From Sipunculus nudus (lineage: Eukaryota > Annelida > Sipuncula > Golfingiida > Sipunculidae): a DNA stretch of 64,000 nt. The stretch's first letter is position 1. Each line of letters begins with the position of its first letter. The notes under the pieces are model-generated. The model was not told the origin of the DNA. It saw nothing but the letters and a program-made list of their open reading frames with translations, and ran no database searches. Below are positions 28,111-39,329 of the stretch, piece by piece. The position numbers and the translations under genes are program-made. Location: positions 447,241 through 511,240 of the forward strand of contig CM049318.1 of NCBI GenBank assembly GCA_026874595.1, written 5' to 3'.

Positions 28111-30753
28111 TGTATAATATGCGTATAACAGGTGTATATACGAAGTTTAAATTTCCATCTCATATTTTACCAAGCAGCTTGTTCTGGCCTACTGGCCTGA
28201 TATGCGGAGTTTCAGTTGATTCTGCAATTTTGACCCGAAAAGCTCTTTTCCGCAGCATGAATGTATAACATGCGTATTAACAGGTGTATATACGAAGGTC
28301 GAATTTCGATCTCATATTTTACCAAGCAGCGTGTTTTGGTTTACTGGCCTGATATGCGGAGTTTCAGTTGATTCTGCCATGTTGACCGGAACAGCTGTTA
28401 TCGGCCGCATTTATGGATAATATGTGTGTAAACAGATGTATATACGAAGTTCGAATTTCGATCTCATATTTTACCAAGCAGCTTGATTTGGCCGACTTGC
28501 CTGATATGCGGAGTTTCAGTTGATTCTGCCATGTTGACCCGAACATCTCTTTTCGGCAGAATGAATGTATTATATGCGTATTATCAGCTGTATATACGAA
28601 GGTCGAATTTCTATCTCATATTTTACCAAGCAGCTTGTTTTGGCCTACTGGCCTGATATGCGGAGTTTCGGTTGATTCTGCCATTTTGACAAGAACAGCT
28701 CTTTTCGGACGCATTGATGTATAATATGCGTATAAACAGTTGTATATACGAAGTTCGAATTTCCATCTCATATTTTACCAAGCAGCTTGTTTAAGCCTAC
28801 TGGTATGATATTCGGAGTTTCAGCTGATTCTGCAATGTTGATCCGAACAGCCCTTTTCGGCAGCATGAATGTATAATATGCGTATAAAAAGGTGTATATA
28901 CGAAGGTCGAATTATGATCTCATATTTTACCAAGCAGCCTGTTTAAGTCTACTGACTGATATTCGGAGTTTCAGCTGATTCTCCAATGTTGACCCGAACA
29001 GCTCTTTTTGGCAGCATTGATGTATAATATGCGTATAACAGGTGTATATACGAAGTTCGAATTTCCATCTAATATTTTTCCAAGCAGCGTGTTTTTGCCT
29101 AATGCCTGATATGCGGAGTTTCAGGTGATTCTGCATGTTGACCCAAACATTTCTTTTCGGCCGCAATGAATTATATTATGCTTATAAGCTGGTGTATATA
29201 GGAAGTTCGAATTTCGATCTCATATTTTACCAAGCATCTTGTTTTGGCCTATTGGTCCGATATGCGTAGTTTCAGTTGACCCTGCAATGTTGACTCGAAC
29301 ATCTCTTTTCGGCAACATGAATGTATAATATACGTATTATCAGGTGTATGTATGAAGGTCGAATTTCGATCTCATATTTTACCAAGCAGCTTGTTTTGGC
29401 CTACTGGCCTGATATGCGGAGTTTCAGTTGGTTCTGCCATATTGACCCGAACATCTCTTTTCGGCAGAATGAATGAATAATATGCGTATTATCAGGTGTA
29501 TATACGAAGGTCGAATTTCGATCTCATATTTTACCAAACAGCTTGTTTTGGTCTATTGGTCCGATATGCGTAGTTTCAGTTGACCCTGCAATGTTCAATC
29601 AAACAGCTCTTTTCGGCAACATGAATGTATAATATACGTATTATCAGGTGTATGTATGAATGTCGAATTTCGATCTCATATTTTACCAAGCAGCGTGTTT
29701 TGGTTTACTGGCCTGATATGCGGAGTTTCAGTTGATTCTGCCATGTTGACCGGAACAGCTCTTATCAGCCGCATTGATGTATAATATGCGTATAAACAGT
29801 TGTATATTCGAAGTTCGAATTTCCATCTCATATTTTACCAAGCAGCTTGTTTAATCCTACTGGTCTGATATTCGGAGTTTCAGCTGATTCTGCAATGTTG
29901 ACCCGAACATCCCTTTTCGTCTGCATTGATGTATAATAGGCGTATAAACAGGTGTATATACGAAGTTTAATTTTCCATCTCATATTTTACCAAGCAGCTT
30001 GTTTAATCCTACTGGTCTGATATTCGGAGTTTCAGTTGATTCTGTAATTTCGACCCGAACAGCTCTTTTCGGCAGCATGAATGTATGATATGCGTATAAA
30101 AAGGTGTATATACGAAGTTCGAATTTCGATATCATATTTTTCCAAGCGGCGGGTTTTGGCATTTTGGTCTGATATGCGGAGATTAAGTTGATTCTGGCAT
30201 AATGATCGGCACAGCTCTTTTCGGCTGCATTGATGTATAATATGCGTATAAACAGGTGTATGTACGAAGTTTAAATTTCGATCTCATATTTTACCAAGCA
30301 GCGTGTTTTGGCCTACTGGCCTGAAATGCGGAGTTTTAGTTGATTCTTTAATGTTGACGCGAACAACTCTTTTCGGCCGCATTGATGTATTATATTTGTA
30401 TGAACTGCTGTATATACGAAGTTCGTATTTCGATCTCATATTTTGCCAAGCAGCGTGTTTTGGCCTACTGGCCTGATATGCGGAGTTTCAGTTGATTCTG
30501 CCATGTTGACCCGAACATCTCTTTTCGGCAGAATGAATGTATAATATGCGTATTACCAGGTGTATATACGAAGGTCGAATTTCGATCTCATATTTTACCA
30601 AGCAGCTTGATTTGGCCTACTGGCCTGATATGCGGAGTTTCGGTTGATTCTGCCATTTTGACAAGAACAGCTCTTTTCGGAAGCATTGATGTATAATATG
30701 CGTATTAACACGTGTATATACGAAGTTCGAATTTCGATCTCATATTTTACCAA
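28111..30753 (+). repeat. Diverse satellite block B6, a B1/B2 mosaic
   Basis: The first part follows B1/B4: CTCCAATG near 28,982, CTTTTTGGCAG near 29,003 and AATGTTCAATC near 29,590. The last part follows B2/B5: TTAATCCTAC near 29,850, CGTCTGCATTG near 29,918 and the TTTGTATGAACTGC monomer near 30,395. The switch lies between about 29,600 and 29,850. The block ends with the landmark monomer at 30,671. Confidence 0.85.
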
Positions 30754-32785
30754 GCAGAGTGTTTCGGCCTACTGGACTGATATGCGGAGTTTTAGTTAAT
30801 TCTGCCATGTTGAAACGAACAGTTCTTTTCGGCCGCATTGATGGATAATATGCGTATAAACAGGTGTATATACGAAGTTCGAATTTCCATCTCATATTTT
30901 ACCAAGCAGAGTGTTTCGGCCTACTGGACTGATATGCGGAGTTTTAGTTAATTCTGCCATGTTGAAACGAACAGTTCTTTTCGGCCGCATTGATGAATAA
31001 TATGCGTATAAACAGGTGTATATACGAAGTTCGAATTTCCATCTCATATTTTACCAAGCAGAGTGTTTCGGCCTACTGGACTGATATGCGGAGTTTTAGT
31101 TAATTCTGCCATGTTGAAACGAACAGTTCTTTTCGGCCGCATTGATGGAAAATATGCGTATAAACAGGTGTATATACGAAGTTCGAATTTCGATCTCATA
31201 TTTTACCAAGCAGAGTGTTTCGGTGTACTGGTCTGATATGCGGAGTTTTAGTTAATTCTGCCATGTTGAAACGAACAGTTCTTTTCGGCCGCATTGATGG
31301 ATAATATGCGTATAAACAGGTGTATATACGAAGTTCGAATTTCCATCTCATATTTTACCAAGCAGAGTGATTCGGCCTGCTGGACTGATATGCGGAGTTT
31401 TAGTTAATTCTGCCATGTTGAAACGAACAGTTCTTTTCGGCCGCATTGATGGATAATATGCGTATAAACACGTGTATATACGAAGTTCGAATTTCGATCT
31501 CATATTTTACCAAGCAGAGTGTTTCGGCCTACTGGACTGATATGCGGAGTTTTATTTAATTCTGCCATGTTGAAACGAACAGTTCTTTTCGGCCGCATTG
31601 ATGGATAATATGCGTATAAACAGGTGTATATACGAAGTTCGAATTTCGATCTCATATTTAACCAAGCAGAGTGTTTCCGTGTACTGGACTGATATGCGGA
31701 GTTTTAGTTAATTCTGCCATGTTGAAACGAACAGTTCTTTTCGGCCGCATTGATGGATAATATGCGTATAAACAGATGTATATACGAAGTTCGAATTTCG
31801 ATCTCATATTTTACCAAGCAGAGTGTTTCGGCCTACTGGACCGATATGCGGAGTTTTAGTTAATTCTGCCATGTTGAAACGAACAGTTCTTTTCGGCCGC
31901 ATTGATGGATAATAGGCGTATAAACAGGTGTATATACGAAGTTCGAATTTCGATCTCATATTTTACCAAGCAGAGTGATTCGGCCTACTGGACTGATATG
32001 CAGAGTTTTAGTTAATTCTGCCATGTTGAAACGAACAGTTATTTTCGGCCGCATTGATGGATAATATGCGTATAAACAGGTGTATATACGAAGTTCGAAT
32101 TTCGATCTCATATTTTACCAAGCAGAGTGTTTCGGTCTACTGCACTGATATGCGGAGTTTTAGTTAATTCTGCCATGTTGAAACGAACAGTTCTTTTCGG
32201 CCGCATTGATGGATAATATGCGTATAAACAGGTGTATATACGAAGTTCGAATTTCGATCTCATATTTTACCAAGCAGAGTGTTTCGGCCTACTGGACTGA
32301 TATGCGGAGTTTTAGTTAATTCTGCCATGTTGAAACGAACAGTTCTTTTCGGCCGCATTGATGGATAATATGCGTATAAACAGGTGTATATACGAAGTTC
32401 GAATTTCGATCTCATATTTTACCAAGCAGAGTGTTTCGGCCAACTGGACTGATATGCGGAGTTTTAGTTAATTCTGCCATGTTGAAACGAACAGTTCTTT
32501 TCGGCCGCATTGATGGATAATATGCGTATAAACAGGTGTATATACGAAGTTCGAATTTCCATCTCATATTTTACCAAGCAGAGTGTTTCGGCCTACTGGA
32601 CTGATATGCGGAGTTTTATTTAATTCTGCCATGTTGAAACGAACAGTTCTTTTCGGCCGCATTGATGGATAATATGCGTATAAACAGGTGTATATACGAA
32701 GTTCGAATTTCGATCTCATATTTTACCAAGCAGAGTGTTTCGGGGTACTGGACTGATATGCGGAGTTTTAGTTAATTCTGCCATG
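30754..32785 (+). repeat. Homogeneous satellite block A7
   Basis: A-type monomers beginning like the other A blocks. The block is shorter and ends at ~32,785 with the A-to-B switch (CCATGTTGACCCGAACATC). Private changes include TTTATTTAATTC near 31,550 and 32,617. Confidence 0.85.
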
Positions 32786-35700
32786 TTGACCCGAACATCT
32801 CTTTTCGGCAGAATGAATGTATTATATGCGTATTATCAGCTGTATATACGAAGGTCGAATTTCGATCTCATATTTTACCAAGCAGCTTGTTTTGGCCTAC
32901 TGGAATGATATGCGGAGTTTCCGTTGATTCTGCCATTTTGACAAGAACAGCTCTTTTCGGACGCATTGATGTATAATATGCGTATAAACAGTTGTATATA
33001 CGAAGTTCGAATTTCCATCTCATATTTTACCAAGCAGCTTGTTTAAGCATACTGGTATGAAATTCGGAGTTTCAGCTGATTCTGCAATGTTGATCCGAAC
33101 AGCCCTTTTCGGCAGCATGAATGTATAATATGCGTATAAAAAGGTGTATATACGAAGGTCGAATTATGATCTCATATTTTACCAAGCAGCCTGTTTAAGT
33201 CTACTGTCTGATATTCGGAGTTTCAGCTGATTCTGCAATGTTGACCCGAACAGCTCTTTTCGGCAGCATTGATGTATAATATGCGTATAACAGGTGTATA
33301 TACGAAGTTTAAATTTCCATCTAATATTTTACCAAGCAGCGTGTTTTGGCCTACTGGCGTGAAATGCGGAGTTTTAGTTGATTCTGTAATGTTGTCCCGA
33401 ACAGCTCTTTTTCGGCCGCATTGATGTATTATATTTGTATGAACTGGTGTATATACAAAGTTCGTATTTCAATCTCATATTTTACCAAGCAGCCTGTTTA
33501 AGTCTACTGACTGATATTCGGAGTTTCAGCTGATTCTGCAATGTTGACCCGAACAGCTCTTTTCGGCAGCATTGATGTATAATATGCGTATAACAGGTGT
33601 ATATACGAAGTTTAAATTTCCATCTCATATTTTACCAAGGAGCTTGTTCTGGCCTACTGGCCTGATATGCGGAGTTTCAGTTGATTCTGCAACTTTGACC
33701 CGAAAAGCTCTTTTCCGCAGCATGAATGTATAACATGCGTATTAACAGGTGTATATACGAAGGTCGAATTTCGATCTCATATTTTACCAAGCAGCGTGTT
33801 TTTGCCTAATGCCTGATATGCGGAGTTTCAGGTGATTCTGCATGTTGACCCAAACAGTTCTTTTCGGCCGCAATGAATTATATTATGCTTATAAGCTGGT
33901 GTATATAGGAAGTTCGAATTTCGATCTCATATTTTACCAAGCAGCTTGTTTTGGCCTATTGGTCCGATATGCGTAGTTTCAGTTGACCCTGCAATGTTGA
34001 CTCGAACATCTCTTTTCGGCAACATGAATGTATAATATACGTATTATCAGGTGTATGTATGAAGGTCGAATTTCGATCTCATATTTTACCAAGCAGCGTG
34101 TTTTGGTTTACTGGTCTGATATGCGGAGTTTCAGTTGATTCTGCCATGTTGACCGGAACAGCTCTTATCGGCCGCATTTATGGATAATATGTGTGTAAAC
34201 AGATGTATATACGAAGTTCGAATTTCGATCTCATATTTTACCAAGCAGCTTGTTTTAGCCTACTTGCCTGATATGCGGAGTTTCAGTTGATTCTGCCATG
34301 TTGACCCGAACATCTCTTTTCGGCAGAATGAATGTATTATATGCGTATTATCAGCTGTATATACGAAGGTCGAATTTCGATCTCATATTTTACCAAGCAG
34401 CTTGTTTTGGCCTATTGGTCCAATATGCGTAGTTTCAGTTGATCCTCCAATGTTGAATCGAACATCTGTTTTCGGCAACATGAATGTATAATATACGTAT
34501 TATCAGGTGTATGTATGAAGGTCGAATTTCGATCTCATATTTTACCAAGCAGCGTGTTTTGGTTTACTGGCCTGATATGCGGAGTTTCAGTTGATTCTGC
34601 CATGTTGACAAGAACAGCTCTTTTCGGACGCATTGATGTATAATATGCGTATAAACAGTTGTATATACGAAGTTCGAATTTCCATCTCATATTTTACCAA
34701 GCAGCTTGTTTAAGCCTACTGGTCTGATATTCGGAGTTTCAACTGATTCTGCAATGTTGACCCGAACAGCCATTTTCGGCAGCATGATTGTATAATATGC
34801 GTATAAAAAGGTGTATATACGAATTTCGAATTTCGATATCATATTTTTCCAAGCAGCTTGTTTGGCCTACTGGCCTGATATGCGGAGTTTCAGTTGGTTC
34901 TGCCATATTGACCCGAACATCTCTTTTCGGCAGAATGAATGAATAATATGCGTATTATCAGGTGTATATACGAAGTTCGAATTTCGATCTCATATTTTAC
35001 CAAGCAGGTTGTTTGGGCCTATTGGTCCGATATGCGTAGTTTCAGTTGATCCTGCAATGTTGAATCGAACAGCTCTTTTCGGCAACATGAATGTATAATA
35101 TACTTATTATCAGCTGTATGTATGAAGGTCGAATTTCGATCTCATATTTTACCAAGCAGCGTGATTTGGTTTACTTGCCTGATATGCGGAGTTTCAGTTG
35201 ATTCTGCCATGGTGACCGGAACAGCTCTTATCGGCCGCATTTATGGATAATCTGTGTGTAAACAGATGTATATACGAAGTTCGAATTTCGATCTCATATT
35301 TTACCAAGCAGCTTGTTTTGGCCTACTTGCCTGATATGCGGAGTTTCAGCTGATTCTGCCATGTTGACCCGAACATCTCTTTTCGGCAGAATGAATGTAT
35401 TATATGCGTATTATCAGCTGTATATACGAAGGTCGAATTTCGATCTCATATTTTACCAAGCAGCCTGTTTTGGCCTACTGGCCTGATATGCGGAGTTTCG
35501 GTTGATTTTGCCATTTTGACAAGAACAGCTCTTTTCGGACGCATTGATGTATAATATGCGTATAAACAGTTGTATATACGAAGTTCGAATTTCCATCTCA
35601 TATTTTACCAAGCAGCTTGTTTAAGCCTACTGGTCTGATATTCGGAGTTTCAGCTGATTCTGCATTGTTGACCCGAACAGCCCTTTTCGACAGCATGAAT

Positions 35701-36540
35701 GTATAATATGCGAATAAAAAGGTGTATATACGAATTTCGAATTTCGATATCATATTTTTCCAAGCAGCTTGTTTTGGCCTGCTGGCCTGATATGCGGAGT
35801 TTCAGTTGGTTCTGCCATATTGACCCGAACATCTCTTTTCGGCAGAATGAATGAATAATTTGCGTATTATCAGGTGTATATACGAAGGTCGAATTTCGAT
35901 CTCATATTTTACCAAGCAGCGTGTTTTTGCCTAATGCTTGATATGCGGAGTTTCAGGTGATTCTGCATGTTGACCCAAACAGTTCTTTTCGGCCGCATTG
36001 AATTATATTATGCGTATAAGCTGGTGTATATAGGAAGTTCGAATTTCGATCTCATATTTTACCAAGCGACGTGTTTTGGCCTATTGGTCCGATATGCGTA
36101 GTTTCAGTTGACCCTGCAATGTTGACTCGAACATCTCTTTTCAGCAACATGAATGTATAATATACGTATTATCAGGTGTATGTATGAAGGTCGAATTTCG
36201 ATCTCATATTTTACCAAGCAGCGTGTTTTGGTTTACTGGCCTGATATGCGGAGTTTCAGTTGATTCTGCCATGTTGACCGGAACAGCTCTTATCGGCCGC
36301 ATTTTTGGATAATATGTGTGTAAACAGATGTATATACGAAGTTCGAATTTCGATCTCATATTTTACCAAGCAGCTTGTTTTGGCCGACTTGCCTGATATG
36401 CGGAGTTTCAGTTGATTCTGCCATGTTGACCCGAACATCTCTTTTCGGCAGAATGAATGTATTATATGCGTATTATCAGCTGTATATACGTAGGTCGAAT
36501 TTCGATCTCATATTTTACCAAGCAGCTTCTTTTGGCCTAA
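32786..36540 (+). repeat. Diverse satellite block B7, next to the strand switch
   Basis: B-type monomers drawn from the same variant pool as B1 and B2 but in a different order, with several repeated two- or three-monomer motifs. The last + oriented monomer breaks off at GGCCTAA (36,540), where minisatellite sequence begins. Confidence 0.85.
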
Positions 36541-36717
36541 CACGGCGATTAGATATAGTAATGGCAAGTGCAGCACGGCGATGAGATCAAGTTATGACGA
36601 GTAAAGACAGCGTGCAGCATGGCGATGAAATAAAGCAATGACAATTTAATGCAGCGTGGAACACGGCGATGAGATATAGTAATGGCAAGTGCAGCATGGC
36701 GATGAGATCAAGTTATG
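36541..36717 (+). repeat. Minisatellite segment at the satellite strand-switch point
   Basis: This 177-bp insert is unrelated to the 152-bp satellite. It is made of units such as CACGGCGATGAGATATAG plus TAATGGCAAGTGCAG (33 bp) and a longer 44-bp form with GTAAAGACAGCG. It aligns without gaps, unit for unit and in the same orientation, to 62,709-62,887 (about 24 mismatches over 179 positions by hand). To the left the satellite reads +; to the right it reads -. The insert could be a captured filler at a rearrangement breakpoint or an assembly join. Confidence 0.9.
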
Positions 36718-39329
36718 AGCATATCAGGCCAGTTGGCCAAAACACGCTGCTTGGTAAAATATGAGATCGAAATACGAACTTCGTATATACACCAGTTCAT
36801 ACAAATATAATACATCAATGCGGCCGAAAAGAGCTGTGTGCGTCAACATTACAGAATCAACTAAAACTCCGCATTTCAGGCAAGTAGGACAAAACACGCT
36901 GCTTGGAAAAATATGAGATCGAAATTCGACCTTCGTATATACACCTGTTTATACGCATAATATAATTCAATGCAGCCGAAAAGAACAGTTAGAGTCAACA
37001 TTACAGAATCAACTAAAACTCCGCATTTCAGGCAAGTAGGACAAAACACGCTGCTTGGAAAAAAATGAGATCGAAATTCGAACTTCCTATATACACCAGC
37101 TTATACGCATAATATAATTCAATGCGGCCGAAAAGAACTGTTTGGGTCAACATGCAGAATCACCTGAAACTCCGCATATCAGGCATTAGGCAAAAACACG
37201 CTGCTTGGTAAAATATGAGATCGAAATTCGACCTTCGTATATACACCTGTTAATACGCATGTTATACATTTATGCTGCGGAAAAGAGCTTTTCGGGTCAA
37301 AATTGCAGAATCAACAGAAACTCCGCATTTCAGGCAAGTAGGACAAAACACGCTGCTTGGTAAAATATGATATCGAAATTCGACCTTCGTATATACACCA
37401 GTTCATACAAATATAATACATCAATGCGGCCGAAAAGAGCTGTTCGGGACTACATTAAAGAATCAACTAAAACTCCGCATTTCAGGCCAGTAGGCCAAAA
37501 CACGCTGCTTGGTAAAATATGAGATCGAAATTTAAACTTCGTATATACACCTGTTTATACGCATATTATACATCAATGCAGCCGAAAAGAGCTGTGCCGA
37601 TCATTATGGCAGAATCAACTGAATCTCCGCATATCAGGCCAAAAGGCCAAAACACGCCGCTTGGAAAAATATGATATCGAAATTCGAACTTCGTATATAC
37701 ACCTTTTTATACGCATATTATACATTCATGCTGCCGAAAAGAGCTGTTCGGGTCGAAATTGCAGAATCAACTGAAACTCCGCATATCAGGCCAGTAGGCC
37801 AAAACAAGCTGCTTGGTAAAATATGAGATGGAAATTTAAACTTCGTATATTCACCTATTATACGTATATTATACATCAATGCTGCCGAAAAGAGCTGTTC
37901 GGGTCAACATTGCAGAATCAGCTGAAACTCCAAATATCAGTCAGTAGACTTAAACAGGCTGCTTGGTAAAATATGAGATCATTTCGACCTTCGTATATAC
38001 ACCTGATAATACGCATATTATTCATTCATTCTGACGAAAAGAGATGTTCGGGTCAATATGGCAGAACCAACTGAAACTCCGCATATCAGGCCAGTAGGCC
38101 AAAACAAGCTGCTTGGTAAAATATGAGAACGAAATTCGAACTTCGTAAATAAACCTGTTTATACGCATACTATACATCAATGCGGCGGAAAAGAGCTGTT
38201 CGGGTCAACATTGCAAAATCAACTGAAACTCCGCATATCAGGCCAGTAGGCCAAAACAAGCTGCTTGGTAAAATATGAGAACGAAATTCGAACTTCGTAA
38301 ATATACCTGTTTATACGCATACTATACATCAATGCGGCGGAAAAGAGCTGTTCGGGTCAACATTGCAAAATCAACTGAAACTCCGCATATCGGACCAATA
38401 GGCCAAACCAAGCTGTTTGGTAAAATATGAGATCGAAATTCGAACTTCCTATATACACCAGCTTATACGCATAATATAATTCAATGCGGTCGAAAAGAAC
38501 TGTTTGGGTCAACATGCAAAATCACCTGAAACTCCGCATATCAGGCATTAGGCAAAAACACGCTGCTTGGTAAAATATGAGATCGAAATTCGACCTTCGT
38601 ATATACACCTGTTAATACGCATGTTATACATTCATGCTGCGGAAAAGAGCTTTTCGGGTCAAAATTGCAGAATCAACTGAAACTCCGCATATCAGGCCAG
38701 TAGGCCAGAACAAGCTGCTTGGTAAAATATGAGATGGAAATTTAAACTTCGTATATACACCTGTTATACGCATATTATACATCAATGCTGCCGAAAAGAG
38801 CTGTTCGATACAACATTGCAGAATCAGCTGAAACTCCGAATATCAGACTTGTAGACTTAAACAAGCTGCTTGGTAAAATATGAGATTGAAATACGAACTT
38901 TGTATATACACCAGTTCATACAAATATAATACATCAATGTGGCCGAAAAGAGCTGTTCGGGACAACATTACAGAATCAACTAAAACTCCGCATTTCAGGC
39001 CAGTAGGTCAAAACACGCTGCTTGGTAAAATATGAGATCGAAATTAAACTTCGTATATACACCTGTTTATACGCATATTATACATCAATGCAGCCGAAAA
39101 GAGCTGTGCCGATCATTATGGCAGAATCAACTGAATCTCCGCATATCAGGCCAAAAGGCCAAAACACGCCGCTTGGAAAAATATGATATCGAAATTCGAA
39201 CTTCGTATATACACCTTTTTATACCCATATTATACATTCATGCTGCCGAAAAGAGCTGTTCGGGTCGAAATTGCAGAATCAACTGAAACTCCGCATATCA
39301 GGCCAGTAGGCCAAAACAAGCTGCTTGGT

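Larger units (their letters stand above)
1..30670 (+). repeat. Supra-unit (higher-order) structure of the left arm
   Basis: The landmark monomer with CTCTTTTCGGAAGC, followed by TATTAACACG, occurs at 1, 12,603, 13,667, 25,205 and 30,671. Segments between landmarks are 12,602, 1,064, 11,538 and 5,466 bp. Each long segment starts with an A block and ends with a B block. The ordered variants inside are shared at constant offsets: 13,666 between 1-5,300 and 13,667-18,970; 12,602 between 8,956-13,450 and 21,558-26,050; 25,203-25,204 between 1 and ~4,800 and its third copy. This is a nested, length-variable higher-order repeat rather than a fixed one. Confidence 0.85.
1..36540 (+). repeat. Satellite array, left arm (152-bp monomer, + orientation)
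   Basis: Head-to-tail tandem array of a 152-bp monomer, about 240 copies. The period is set by the recurring GGCCGCATTGATG landmark: 161, 313, 465, 617 and so on. The A-type monomer at 161-312 has 60 G+C of 152, counted by hand. The array continues beyond the left edge of the window. It is not uniform: nearly identical A monomers form blocks separated by blocks of diverse B monomers, and both are nested in kilobase-scale duplications. Short open frames inside it (60-83 codons) are translations of the repeat and recur at the repeat spacing, so I do not call them genes. The length is close to a nucleosomal repeat, as in many centromeric and heterochromatic satellites, but no function can be read from the sequence. 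Confidence 0.97.

Noticed and set aside
36541-36717. CRISPR array at the satellite junction, or a CRISPR-like reading of the satellite
   Set aside because: There are no constant repeats with unique spacers; repeats directly adjoin each other and no cas gene is present. The context is eukaryotic.
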